A stretch of DNA of 64,000 bases, from contig CALKKS010000007.1 of assembly GCA_937995345.1 (NCBI GenBank), forward strand, positions 62,001-126,000, read 5' to 3'. This stretch comes from an uncultured Collinsella sp. Lineage in GTDB: Bacteria > Actinomycetota > Coriobacteriia > Coriobacteriales > Coriobacteriaceae. Below, piece after piece: positions 16,302 to 24,383 of the stretch; the first letter of the stretch is position 1, and each line of letters begins with the position of its first letter. Position numbers and translations under genes: made by a program. The notes below the pieces were generated by a model. It searched no databases. It was not told the DNA's origin and saw only the letters and a program-made list of their open reading frames with translations.

Positions 16302-18122
16302 ATGTCCGTTGAGGTCATGAGATCTGTGATCGATGCAGCCGAGGGTCGCGTACCCGTCGACACGCTGTTTACCAATGCGCAGATTGTCGACGTATATGGC
16401 CAGCGCGTGGCGCCCGGTAGCGTTGCCGTCAAGGATGGCGTGATCGTCGGCGTGCTCTACGACGGTCGCGACGATGCCGCCGGCACCTACGAGGCGACCG
16501 AGGTCATCGACTGCCAGGGTCGCTATATCGCCCCCGGCTTTATCGACGGACATCTGCACATTGAGTCCTCGAACATCCGTCCCGCCGAGTATGCGCGCAT
16601 GGCGGCGACGCGCGGCACCACCACTGCCATTGCCGACAGCCACGAGATCGCCAACGTTTCCGGCCTAGACGGCCTGCGCTTTATGATCGAGGACGGCCGT
16701 CGCGCGCCCATTTCCATCAAGTACATGATGCCCTCGTGCGTGCCCGCGCTGCCCGATGAGCAGGCCGGCGCCGTCATTACCGCCGCCGATATGCAGGCGT
16801 TTTTTGCCGAGCATCCGGGCGATGTCTTCGGTCTGGGCGAAATGATGAACCTGCCGGGTGTCTTTATGGCCGACCCCGAGACCTGTGCTCGTATCGATGC
16901 CGCTAACCAGACGCCGTCCAAGCAGGTCGACGGCCATGCGCCGCTCGTTGCCGGCAAGGACCTCAATGCCTATGCCGCGGCTGGTATTATCGCCGACCAC
17001 GAGTCGACGATTCCCGAGGAGGCGCTCGATAAGCTGTCCCGCGGCATGTATGTGATGCTGCGCGAGGGCACGTGTAGCCACGACCTGGCCAACTTGTCGC
17101 CGATGCTGCTGGAGAACCCCGCCCGTGCCCGTCGCTGCTGTTTTGCGACCGACGACCGCGCTCCCTCCGATGCGCTTTCGACCGGTATGATCGACAATGC
17201 CTGCCGCGTGGCTATCGAGGCCGGTATTGACCCCGTGGTTGCCATCTCTATGGCGTCCCTGTCCACGGCCGAGGCGTTTGGCCTGGACCACGGTTGCCGC
17301 GACCCGCACGAGCTCCGTGGCGCCATCGCCCCTGGCAAGCGTGCCGACCTGCTGGTACTCAACGACCTGACGTTTGCCACGGCTCCGCATCGCGTATATG
17401 CCGCCGGTGCTCTGGTGGCGCAGGACGGCACCTTTGTGGGCGAAATCGCACCCGAGATGGCCGAGGTTGCGGCCCTTGCCGATGAGCTGCGTGCCTCCGT
17501 TAAGCTGCCGAAGCTTTCGCTTGACGTATTCGACTATGCCTTTAAGCCGGGCGAGGCCGTGATTGACGTGGTGCCGGGTAAGGCCATCACGGGCATGGCT
17601 CGCCCCGAGAGCGCCGAGGGCCTGCGCCGCATTATGCTGATCGAGCGCCACGGCCGCGGCGTGTCACTGCAGGCCGAGGGCGCCGACGGTGATGGTCCTG
17701 CGGGCCTGGGTCTCGTTGGCAAGCACATTGGTCGCGGCTGGGTGCGCGGCTTTACCATCACGGGTGGTGCCATCGCCTCGACGATTGGCCACGATTCGCA
17801 CAACGTATGCGTCGTGGGCGATAACGCTGCCGATATGATGGCGGCTGTTGAAGCCGTGGGGCAGGGCGGCCACGTGCTGGTGCGCAACGGCGAGGTCGTG
17901 GCGCGTATTCCGCTGGCGCTCGGTGGCCTGATGAGCGAGGGCACGGCCGAGGATGTCGCCGCGCAGCACGACGACTTTATGGTCAAGGCGCGCGCCATGG
18001 GTATTGAGCCGCCGCTCGATCCCATCATGGGCATCATCTTCCTGCCCCTGCCGGTCATCCCGACGCTCCGCATCCGCCCCGAGGGCATGTTCGATGTCAC
18101 TACCTTCACCTACGCCGATTAG
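16302..18122 (+). CDS. ade: Adenine deaminase
   Basis: Deaminates adenine to hypoxanthine for purine salvage. 606 residues of the amidohydrolase superfamily with the metal-binding GFIDGHLHIESS near residue 85, IADSHEIANV, the GLGEMMN segment and the C-terminal adenine deaminase domain (HNVCVVGDN, ALGGLMSE). AAGGAG at 16291-16296 precedes the ATG at 16302 by 5 bases; an in-frame upstream frame opening at 16221 runs through repeat DNA and is not used. It stands alone, flanked by palindromic repeats on both sides. No purine riboswitch was recognised in the leader. Confidence 0.93.
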   Translation: MSVEVMRSVIDAAEGRVPVDTLFTNAQIVDVYGQRVAPGSVAVKDGVIVGVLYDGRDDAAGTYEATEVIDCQGRYIAPGFIDGHLHIESSNIRPAEYARMAATRGTTTAIADSHEIANVSGLDGLRFMIEDGRRAPISIKYMMPSCVPALPDEQAGAVITAADMQAFFAEHPGDVFGLGEMMNLPGVFMADPETCARIDAANQTPSKQVDGHAPLVAGKDLNAYAAAGIIADHESTIPEEALDKLSRGMYVMLREGTCSHDLANLSPMLLENPARARRCCFATDDRAPSDALSTGMIDNACRVAIEAGIDPVVAISMASLSTAEAFGLDHGCRDPHELRGAIAPGKRADLLVLNDLTFATAPHRVYAAGALVAQDGTFVGEIAPEMAEVAALADELRASVKLPKLSLDVFDYAFKPGEAVIDVVPGKAITGMARPESAEGLRRIMLIERHGRGVSLQAEGADGDGPAGLGLVGKHIGRGWVRGFTITGGAIASTIGHDSHNVCVVGDNAADMMAAVEAVGQGGHVLVRNGEVVARIPLALGGLMSEGTAEDVAAQHDDFMVKARAMGIEPPLDPIMGIIFLPLPVIPTLRIRPEGMFDVTTFTYAD

Positions 18123-18177
18123 TCATTGGGGACGTTCTTAAACGACTAGCCGCCTGCGACACTCTTTGGCGTGTCGC
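18121..18177. repeat. TTGGGGAC-family repeat and hairpin after ade
   Basis: Starting inside the ade stop, AGTCATTGGGGACGTTCTT (18121-18139) followed by AAACGACTAG is a copy of the element also found inverted at 19226-19246 and 62746-62774. Immediately after, GCGACAC (18156-18162) and GTGTCGC (18171-18177) form a 7-bp hairpin. The gap to the HAD gene (206 bases) otherwise contains only the leader structure listed next. Confidence 0.6.
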
Positions 18178-18262
18178 CTGACGCCACGACCGTGGGACCT
18201 CAGGCGCGCGTGAGCTATTTGCCAGGTCCTTGTAACGTTTATGACTGCGGGGTCTTATTTGG

Positions 18263-18326
18263 GCTCCCTTTGGGTACGTTGGAATCGGATACACGCTCGA
18301 TTCCAACAAGTCCGAAGGGAGCTTTT
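18263..18326 (+). promoter_or_regulatory. Nested hairpin that includes the HAD gene's ribosome binding site
   Basis: An inner perfect 10-bp stem GTTGGAATCG (18278-18287) / CGATTCCAAC (18298-18307) sits inside an outer 8-bp stem GCTCCCTT (18263-18270) / AAGGGAGC (18315-18322), followed by TTTT. AAGGGAG is also the only good ribosome binding site for the ATG at 18329. The structure could act as a terminator of upstream transcription, or control translation by hiding the ribosome site. Confidence 0.5.
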
Positions 18327-18328
18327 CT

Positions 18329-19123
18329 ATGTTTAAACTGATTGCATCCGATATGGACGGCACGCTGCTTGACGAAAACGGTCGGGTGCCGCCTGAGACC
18401 TATGAATTGATCCTGGCGCTACGCGGGCATGGTGTACATTTTGCTGCATCGTCAGGCCGCCGCTACGATCGCCTGTGCGAGTTCTTTGCGCCCGTTCGCG
18501 ACAAGATGGACTTTGTCGCAGCCAACGGCGCCCAGGTCTACGCCGACGGCAAAATGGTAGACCGCGAGGTGTATTCGCACCTGGCGATTCGAAAGCTCGC
18601 CCAGGCCGTCGCGACGTTTCCCAATCTGCATCTTGCACTCTTTGACCGAACCAAGTCCTTTTTGCTCGATGACGAGTGCAAGTTCGTGCGCGAGGTCGAT
18701 AAGGACCTCCCCAATGCCGAGCGCATTTGGGAGCTGCCCGATCCCAGCGTAAATATCATCAAAGCGAGTATCTTTTGCGACGACAGTGCGGTTATGGACA
18801 GTGCGTACGTGCTACAGCGCGAACTCGGTCAGCTCTTTACCTTTGCGCCTTCAGGCAACGCGTGGATCGATGCCATGCAGCCCGGTGTGTCGAAGGCCTC
18901 GGGCATCGCGCAGCTCGCGGAGCATTACGGCATTGGGCGCGATGAGGTTATGGCGTTTGGCGACTCGATGAACGACTACGAGATCATTCGCTTTGTCGGC
19001 ACGGGTTGCGCGATGGAAAACGCGCGCCCCGCGCTTAAGGCGGTGGCCGATCGCGTGGTGGGTTGTAACCGCGACCACGCCGTCCAGCAGGAGCTTCGTC
19101 GCGTGCTGAAGAGCCTCTGCTAG
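18329..19123 (+). CDS. Cof-type HAD family phosphatase
   Basis: Haloacid dehalogenase superfamily phosphatase of the Cof/YkrA group, probably acting on small sugar phosphates or flavin/pyridoxal phosphates; the substrate cannot be named. 264 residues: motif I SDMDGTLL (two catalytic Asp, residues 8 and 10), motif II-like AASSGR, motif III Lys in VSKASG, and motif IV GDSMNDYEII. The large C2-type cap lies between. Its ribosome site is inside a hairpin. It converges on another HAD phosphatase at 19277, with a perfect palindrome between. Confidence 0.88.
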   Translation: MFKLIASDMDGTLLDENGRVPPETYELILALRGHGVHFAASSGRRYDRLCEFFAPVRDKMDFVAANGAQVYADGKMVDREVYSHLAIRKLAQAVATFPNLHLALFDRTKSFLLDDECKFVREVDKDLPNAERIWELPDPSVNIIKASIFCDDSAVMDSAYVLQRELGQLFTFAPSGNAWIDAMQPGVSKASGIAQLAEHYGIGRDEVMAFGDSMNDYEIIRFVGTGCAMENARPALKAVADRVVGCNRDHAVQQELRRVLKSLC

Positions 19124-19130
19124 ATCGGTA

Positions 19131-19275
19131 GTTGGGGACATTCCTTATGCGCCGGCAGTTGGGGACAGACTTAAGTTGAGTGAAACCACTCATTGGGGAC
19201 AGACTTAAATGAGTGCCGCCAGCGACTAGCCATTTAAGAACGTCCCCCGGCACTCATTTAAGTCTGTCCCCAATG
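19131..19275. repeat. Perfect 28-bp palindrome with TTGGGGAC repeats between convergent HAD genes
   Basis: Bases 19191-19218 and 19248-19275 are exact reverse complements over 28 bases (ends CATTGGGGACAGACTTAAAT... and ...TGTCCCCAATG) around a 29-base spacer. The spacer holds an inverted copy of the GGGGACGTTCTTAAATG core. Two further partial copies (TTGGGGACATTCC at 19133 and TTGGGGACAGACTTAAG at 19159) precede it. It fills the whole gap between convergent genes and may also stop transcription from both. Confidence 0.85.
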
Positions 19276-19276
19276 A

Positions 19277-20119
19277 CTAGGCGAGGGCGGCCATGATGGT
19301 GCGGGCGACGCCGTCGTGGTCGTTGTCGAACTCGGTGATGGCGTCGGCGGCCTCGCGGTCCTCGGGCTCGGCGTTGATCATGGCCATGCCGTGGCCCGCT
19401 GCCTGCAGCATGGGGATGTCGTTGATGTTGTCGCCGAACGACCAGGCGTCGGCGAGAGACTCGCCCAGATGCCCACATAGCCAAGCCAACGCCGTTCCCT
19501 TGGTGGCTCCCTCGCCCATGACCTCGATATTCATGGCGTACGAACGCGTGACCTCGATGCCTTCGAGCACGTCGAGCTCCGCCGCGATGGCGTCGCGATC
19601 GGCCGGGTCGTGCCAGTACATGGCGATGCGTTCGAGCGTCTCGACCCCGTCGATCTTACTGTCGATATCCATGTCGATCGGCGTTCGTGTGCGCTTGAGC
19701 GAAGCCGCGATGTGGGGGTCGCCGCCACAGAACTCATCCAGACGCCCGTATAGCGAGCGGGGGAGGAAGCACTGCCCATCCGCGAAGATATCGAAGGTCA
19801 CATCGTGGCCGGCGGCAATGCGATGGATGCGGTGGGCGATGGCGCGGTCGAGTGGTCGGCTCAAAATGCGCGTAGCACATGAGACATCGGTGGGTGTACC
19901 GTCGTCGAGCTGCCAGACGCTGGCGCCGTTGGCACAGACCGCGTAATGCACGGCGGGATGGGCGAGAATGGGCTCAAAGATGCCCGACAGTGGACGTCCC
20001 GTGCAGGGAACAAACTCGATGCCACGACGTGCGAGCTCGTCGAGCATCGCCCAGGTGGCATCGCTCATTTGCTTATCGCACGTCAGCAGCGTCCCATCCA
20101 TATCGGAAAACACAATCAT
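19277..20119 (-). CDS. Cof-type HAD family phosphatase
   Basis: Second HAD superfamily phosphatase, 280 residues. Motif I FSDMDGTLL lies at the N-terminus, motif II PCTGRPLSG follows, motif III Lys is in ATKGTALAWL and motif IV is SFGDNINDIPM. The middle cap domain is of the Cof type. Despite the shared family it is not a recent duplicate of the convergent gene at 18329. The citrate synthase gene is upstream on the same strand, but a terminator at 20145-20181 separates them, so it is probably transcribed by itself or by read-through. Substrate unknown. Confidence 0.88.
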   Translation of the reverse strand: MIVFSDMDGTLLTCDKQMSDATWAMLDELARRGIEFVPCTGRPLSGIFEPILAHPAVHYAVCANGASVWQLDDGTPTDVSCATRILSRPLDRAIAHRIHRIAAGHDVTFDIFADGQCFLPRSLYGRLDEFCGGDPHIAASLKRTRTPIDMDIDSKIDGVETLERIAMYWHDPADRDAIAAELDVLEGIEVTRSYAMNIEVMGEGATKGTALAWLCGHLGESLADAWSFGDNINDIPMLQAAGHGMAMINAEPEDREAADAITEFDNDHDGVARTIMAALA

Positions 20120-20144
20120 TTGATGCAGCCCTTTCTACTGGCAT

Positions 20145-20181
20145 AAAAAGCGTGGCCGAGGGCTTGGGTCCCTGGCCACGC
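20145..20181 (-). terminator. Terminator after citrate synthase
   Basis: On the minus strand GCGTGGCC-AGGG pairs with CCC-T-C-GGCCACGC (outer arms 20174-20181 and 20150-20157) and ends in five T (A5 at 20145-20149 on the plus strand). It lies 25 bases past the gltA stop. Confidence 0.85.
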
Positions 20182-20205
20182 TCGAGTTCTATAACGGTCC
20201 GCGTC

Positions 20206-21624
20206 CTAGCGGTCGGCGAGCGGCTTGTACTCCAGCGGCTCGATCACCGGACGATAGGCGGGGCGGATGATACGGTGCGCGCAGAAGAGCTCTTCCATGC
20301 GGTGTGCCGACCAGCCGGCCATGCGGGCGACGGCGAATAGCGGCGTAAAGAGCGTTTCGGGCACGCCGAGCATCTTGTAGATAAAGCCCGTGTACAGGTC
20401 GATGTTGGCGCAGATGGGCTTGGTCATGCCGTGGTCGCGCATGACCTGCGGGGCCAGGCGCTCGATGCGCTCGATGAGCGCGAACTCATCGCCCAGGTCC
20501 TTCTTGGCTGCCAGCGTGCGCGCGTAATGGCGGCACACCTCGGCGCGCGGGTCGCTCAGCGTGTAGACGGCGTGGCCCATGCCGTAGATAAGACCCGTGC
20601 CGTCGAAGGCCTGCTTGTCGAGGATCTTGCCCAAGTAGGCTGCGACCTCGTCCTCGTCCTCCCAGTTGGAGACATGCGCGCGGATGTCCTCGTGCATGGA
20701 CACGACTTTGGCGTTGGCACCGCCGTGGCGCGGACCCTTGAGCGAGCCGATAGCCGCGGCATAGGCGGAGTACGGGTCGGTAGCCGAAGACGACAGCACG
20801 CGGCAGGCGAAGGTGGAGTTGTTACCGCCGCCGTGTTCGGCGTGCAGCATGAGCATAACGTCGAGCAGCATCGCCTCATCGCGGGTGAACGCCATGCCGC
20901 CGCGCAGGACCTGCAGGATGGTCTCGGCGGTGGAAAGGCCGGGCGTCGGGTGCGGCACGTGCACCTCGGAGCCGCGACGCTTGGCGACCGACGCCATATG
21001 CGCGAATGCGGCGATGCGGGGGAGACGGGCGAGCATGGAGATGGCGACGTCGATCTCGTGCTCGGGCGTAATCACGTCGGGCTCGGCGTCGAAGGCGTAG
21101 AGCAGCAGCACGGCGCGCTGAAGCACGTTCATGATGCTCGACGACACCGTGGTCATGGGGAACTCTTTGACGTACTCGTCACTCAGGTGCCTAAAGGCGC
21201 CCAAGCGTCCGCAAAAGCCGTCGAGTTCCTTTTTGTTGGGCAACGAACCCGTGATGAGCAGGTAGGCGACCTCTTCGTAGCCATAACGATTCTCGGCCTG
21301 CGCGTTGTTGACCAGGTCCTCGATGTTGTAGCCGCGCAGCGTGAGCTTGCCCTGGTCGGGCACGACCTTACCGTCGATCTTGTTGTAGCCGTGCACGTCC
21401 GAGATGCGGGTAAGACCCGCGACCACACCCGAGCCGTCGGCGTTGCGCAGGCCGCGCTTGACGTTATGCTCGACGAACAGACCCTCGTCATACGGATCAG
21501 TCGGCAGGCCGTGGTAGAGGTTTTCGCTTTCGGGCGAAATCTGGCGGCTCGCCTCATAATCCAAGACCAGGCGGCTCAGATGGTCATCGAAGCGGTAGTA
21601 GATTTTCTTGGCGTCGTAAGCCAT
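20206..21624 (-). CDS. gltA: Citrate synthase
   Basis: Condenses acetyl-CoA and oxaloacetate to citrate. 472 residues; the active-site set is visible as His in HAEHGGGNNST, His in GMGHAVYTLSDPR and the later Asp in CANIDLYTGF. The N-terminal part is longer than in many bacterial enzymes, with an extra segment around ENLYHGLPTDPYDEGLFVEH. In an anaerobe of this group it most likely serves glutamate synthesis through a partial TCA branch; that is inference, although gltB/gltD are in the same window. A methylcitrate synthase role cannot be excluded from sequence. The start ATG has GAGGAGCG upstream. Confidence 0.9.
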   Translation of the reverse strand: MAYDAKKIYYRFDDHLSRLVLDYEASRQISPESENLYHGLPTDPYDEGLFVEHNVKRGLRNADGSGVVAGLTRISDVHGYNKIDGKVVPDQGKLTLRGYNIEDLVNNAQAENRYGYEEVAYLLITGSLPNKKELDGFCGRLGAFRHLSDEYVKEFPMTTVSSSIMNVLQRAVLLLYAFDAEPDVITPEHEIDVAISMLARLPRIAAFAHMASVAKRRGSEVHVPHPTPGLSTAETILQVLRGGMAFTRDEAMLLDVMLMLHAEHGGGNNSTFACRVLSSSATDPYSAYAAAIGSLKGPRHGGANAKVVSMHEDIRAHVSNWEDEDEVAAYLGKILDKQAFDGTGLIYGMGHAVYTLSDPRAEVCRHYARTLAAKKDLGDEFALIERIERLAPQVMRDHGMTKPICANIDLYTGFIYKMLGVPETLFTPLFAVARMAGWSAHRMEELFCAHRIIRPAYRPVIEPLEYKPLADR

Positions 21625-21702
21625 GCGCGCTCCTCTCGGGGCCGTGTGGGGGCGGCGTGCTTGGGTGCAGATGCGCCAGCCTGTTCCCGCACGACCTGTT
21701 CG

Positions 21703-21990
21703 CTACAGGCGGTACATAAAGTTAAAGACGTCCTCGCGCTGGATGGACACGTTGACGCCCGAAAGCTCGCCGGCCTCGGCCAGCGCCTTCTGCAGCTCGG
21801 CGAAGTCGAGCTTGGACTCGGCGGTATCGGCCAGCATGGTCATGGTGAAGATGTCCTCGATAATGGACTGCGTAATGTCGCGGATGTCGACGTTGGCCTC
21901 GCCCAGAACACGGGTGACGCCGGCGACGATGCCGGGGCGGTTCTTGCCAAGGACGGTGATGACGATACGGGAGGACGAGATCTCGGCCAT
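21703..21990 (-). CDS. ACT domain protein (UPF0237 family)
   Basis: Single ACT domain protein of 95 residues beginning ISSSRIVITVLGKNRPGIVA, with the ligand-loop GVTRVLGEANVDIRDITQS. ACT domains bind amino acids or other small ligands. Stand-alone members of this family usually lie beside a gene for a PFL-like/DUF711 protein; none is seen next to it here. It is upstream of citrate synthase on the same strand (78-base gap), so co-transcription is possible. Specific ligand unknown. Confidence 0.88.
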   Translation of the reverse strand: MAEISSSRIVITVLGKNRPGIVAGVTRVLGEANVDIRDITQSIIEDIFTMTMLADTAESKLDFAELQKALAEAGELSGVNVSIQREDVFNFMYRL

Positions 21991-22387
21991 GGGAAACCCT
22001 TTCGCGTGGTTGCGGCGCGCGCGGGGCGCTCCGCTGCGGTACAGTGTTCATCATTGTACCTGTCTGGCGCCAAAAGGAGTGTGCTTGCTGCGGCGTTACA
22101 CGTCTGCAACATGAGCGTAAGGGGGAAGGCCGTACGGGGAAGAGCCGTCTGGCGCGTGTCCGGCTCGTGTTGGGTTGATTTCCGATCTCAGCCGAACACA
22201 TTGAGCGGACAGGCCGTTCCCGCAGTCAGCCGAACGCCTCCGACGGCTGATTCCGAACTGGAAGCGGAGGGCATCCCCGCCCTTCGGTAGGGGATACCGC
22301 TTCGCGGCGCATGCCGCGGGCGGCGCCCCTATCGGACCACCGTGACCTCAGTTGGGATGGGCCCAGCACTGCCGCGTACTCGGTGAG
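21991..22387. other. Intergenic region with nested hairpin, island edge
   Basis: No credible gene in 397 bases. Visible: the palindrome GGTAC...GTACC at 22038-22060 upstream of the ACT gene; direct copies of TCAGCCGAAC at 22188 and 22226; and a nested hairpin at 22261-22303 with outer stem GAAGCGG/CCGCTTC and inner ATCCCC/GGGGAT, followed by GCGGC-GCAT-GCCGC. It adjoins the 3' end of the integrase remnant, so one boundary of the accessory island may lie here, but no duplicated attachment sequence was found. Confidence 0.5.
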
Positions 22388-23113
22388 CTAGAGCCAACTG
22401 TTCGTCTTCACGTCGCGTATGGCGATATTTCGGTCGTCCGGCTCGGTGATGCCGTAGCCGAACGCCTGGAGCGTCTCGATGGACTCCTGGATCCTCTGTT
22501 GGAACATGGGACCCGGATCGACCCTCGGCCCGAGGTGCCCGCGCCAAAGGCACGGCGTGGCGCGCAGCATGTTATGGATTTTGGAGATGGGCTCGATGTC
22601 GGCGTAGACGTTGAGCGTCGCCATGGCGTCCTTGTGGCCGAGGATCGATTGGAGCGCCTTGATATCGCCGCCTTGGCGGATCCACTGCGTTGCGAACGTG
22701 TGGCGAAGGCCGTGGAACGTGATCAGCTCGTCGTTGGTGCCCATGAGGCCGTTGGTCTCCGAGAACGTCTTGAACGCCCTGCGGATATAGCTTGTCGTCG
22801 CGAAGGTCGCGCCCGGCTCCGACAGGATGTAGCAGTCCCCGATCTCGACCGCCCCGGTAAGGCCGCGCAAGCGCAGCTTTCCGCAGTCGATCTCGTGGGT
22901 CTCCTTCAGGAAGGGGAGTAGGCCGACCGGGTCGATGGGGATACCCCTGGCGTCATGGGTCTTGGTGTCCTTGATGAACGAACCCATTCCCTTCGCGTAC
23001 GCCACCGAGTGTCTGATCGAGATCAGGCCCGTCTCGAAATCCACATCGCACCACCGAAGGCCGCAGACCTCGCCGATTCGCATCCCCGTGTGCAGGGCGA
23101 GTACGACCGCCCT
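22388..23113 (-). pseudogene. Tyrosine recombinase (phage-type integrase), 5'-truncated
   Basis: Only the C-terminal catalytic domain remains: Arg in TGMRIGEVCGLRW, HGLRHTFAT (His and second Arg), ILGHKD and the nucleophile Tyr in LNVYADIEP. A full integrase has about 150 further N-terminal residues for arm and core DNA binding. The frame opens immediately after the TAG stop of the HTH gene (23114), so the break is exactly at that stop; the first ATG, at 23083, would give 231 residues. A deletion seems to have joined the HTH gene to the integrase 3' part. It probably cannot recombine by itself, but it marks past mobility of the neighbouring genes. Confidence 0.85.
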
Positions 23114-23365
23114 CTAATCCTCGGCTGACCAATCGAGTCCGAACTCCTTTCGGGCATCCTCTTCGCTCATGACTTCGAGAAGGTCTCCGGGTTGGCAACG
23201 AAGGGCGAGGCATAGCTGCTCGAGTGTGTTGAAGCGAATGCCGCGAATATGCCCTTTTTTAATACGGGACAGGTTCACGGGCGTGGTTCCAATCCTTTCG
23301 GCAAGTTCGTTCGAGGAAATCTTTCGCTCGGCCATGATCTTGTCGAGGCGAACAATTACGGGCAT
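23114..23365 (-). CDS. YozG-like Cro/CI-type HTH regulator
   Basis: Small DNA-binding protein of 83 residues, nearly all one HTH domain: IVRLDKIMAERKISSNELAE, then TTPVNLSRIKKGHIRGIRFN and LEQLCLALRCQPGDLLEV. This is the YozG-like subfamily that usually lies just downstream of a DUF2975 membrane protein, as here (9-base gap). It likely represses its own operon and perhaps the divergent peptide/ABC genes through the TTAACA palindrome at 23926-23942; that is inference. Confidence 0.88.
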   Translation of the reverse strand: MPVIVRLDKIMAERKISSNELAERIGTTPVNLSRIKKGHIRGIRFNTLEQLCLALRCQPGDLLEVMSEEDARKEFGLDWSAED

Positions 23366-23374
23366 GGCGTTTCC

Positions 23375-23887
23375 TTACGCAATCTCGTCGGAGTCGAGGT
23401 ACAGCTCTCGGGCGTACAAGAAGAGCTGGGAAAGCATGAACAGGACGATGCCGAGAACCAGAGAGGTCCAATCGAATGATGAAGCGATCTCTTGGGCGCC
23501 GACGGCCCCCTCGCCGCCAAACATCGAAACGGAGGTTTTGAGTGAGCCGGCGTAGAGGCTGGTGGCAGCTTGAACAACGAAGAGAATGCCGAGCACCTTC
23601 AAGCATGTCGCAGACCCTTTCTTGAAGGGGTCTCCGCTCTTGATCGTCCACACGAGAACGGCGCTGAGGATGGTCGTAGCGATACCGATGACGGCAGGGA
23701 CCAATGTCGAGATCGCAAGGGCTGGATACGCGGGGGAGTCTGCAATTACAGGGTTGTCGAGCACTTCGATTGCTGGCTTTAAGGAGAACGCCACTTGTGC
23801 GATGGCGGTGGTGCAAAGGGTCGCAGAGGCTATCGCACATGCGATGCGGAAGGAATGAAGCCGGGGAGTGCGATTGTCGGAACTCAT
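23375..23887 (-). CDS. DUF2975 family membrane protein
   Basis: 170 residues with four predicted membrane helices (about 12-34, 55-81, 93-117, 136-160). The final segment WTSLVLGIVLFMLSQLFLYARELYLDSDEIA-like pattern (helix, then a short charged tail) is characteristic of DUF2975 proteins that pair with a YozG-type HTH regulator. The function of the family is unknown; the constant pairing suggests a membrane sensor or anti-regulator. A strong ribosome site (GGAGGTT) precedes the ATG at 23887. It is divergent from the secreted peptide gene at 24008. Confidence 0.78.
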   Translation of the reverse strand: MSSDNRTPRLHSFRIACAIASATLCTTAIAQVAFSLKPAIEVLDNPVIADSPAYPALAISTLVPAVIGIATTILSAVLVWTIKSGDPFKKGSATCLKVLGILFVVQAATSLYAGSLKTSVSMFGGEGAVGAQEIASSFDWTSLVLGIVLFMLSQLFLYARELYLDSDEIA

Positions 23888-23925
23888 AATAACCTCCGAA
23901 GAATTTAAAAAACTCAGGTTACTTT

Positions 23926-23942
23926 TTAACAGTTTATGTTAA
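23926..23942. promoter_or_regulatory. Palindromic operator candidate in the divergent promoter region
   Basis: TTAACA-GTTTA-TGTTAA is an exact inverted repeat lying in the 120-base A/T-rich gap between the DUF2975/HTH pair and the secreted peptide gene. Position and symmetry fit a binding site for the HTH protein encoded at 23114. Clear -35/-10 boxes could not be assigned on either strand. Confidence 0.5.
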
Positions 23943-24007
23943 ATTGACTTTGCCTGCAAGTAATCACAGCATGCTGCAACCGAAACCCCTCTAGATTGGA
24001 GAGGATT

Positions 24008-24373
24008 ATGTTCAGTACTGTTAAGTCGTGTAAGCTCTTGGTTTTCCTCGGCCTCGCTCTTTGTTTGTTGCTGCCGGGAGCCCCCGCTTTTGCGGATACC
24101 CCGATGCCTCCTTCCCAGGAGAGCAGCCAGTGTGCCCTCGTTGAGCCCCTCGGGTATACGGACGACGTCGTCGATACCTACTGGAGCTACAGCTGTCCTC
24201 GCGGCGTAAGCGGGCACAGCATCTCGATGTTCAACATCTCTTACAAGACGATCTCCTACCGAAATGGCTATCGCCGATCCGCGCATCATAGGGAATCCCG
24301 CCTCGCTGCAATGTGCTCCTGTGGTGTTCTTGGCACAACTGATAAATGGCAATTTGTCTATAGCACCTACTAG
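24008..24373 (+). CDS. Small secreted cysteine-containing peptide, unrecognised
   Basis: 121 residues. The N-terminus is a clear Sec signal peptide: a Lys-containing start (MFSTVKSCK), a hydrophobic core LLVFLGLALCLLLPG and a cleavage motif ending AFA before DTPMPP. The mature part of about 91 residues has four Cys (one in SSQC, one in SYSC, two in MCSC), is rich in Ser, Tyr and Arg, and ends in KWQFVYSTY. I recognise no family. The order, signal-peptide protein then large membrane protein then ATPase, recalls lactococcin-972-type bacteriocin loci, but sequence resemblance is only faint. GGAGAGGA precedes the ATG at 24008; a TTG at 23996 is in frame but has no ribosome site. Confidence 0.75.
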   Translation: MFSTVKSCKLLVFLGLALCLLLPGAPAFADTPMPPSQESSQCALVEPLGYTDDVVDTYWSYSCPRGVSGHSISMFNISYKTISYRNGYRRSAHHRESRLAAMCSCGVLGTTDKWQFVYSTY

Positions 24374-24383
24374 ATGCGAGGAA

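Noticed and set aside
24008..24373. Calling the secreted peptide lactococcin 972
   Set aside because: Gene order is similar, but the mature sequence matches only loosely and has four Cys, which lactococcin 972 lacks; the permeases also look ABC-2-like.
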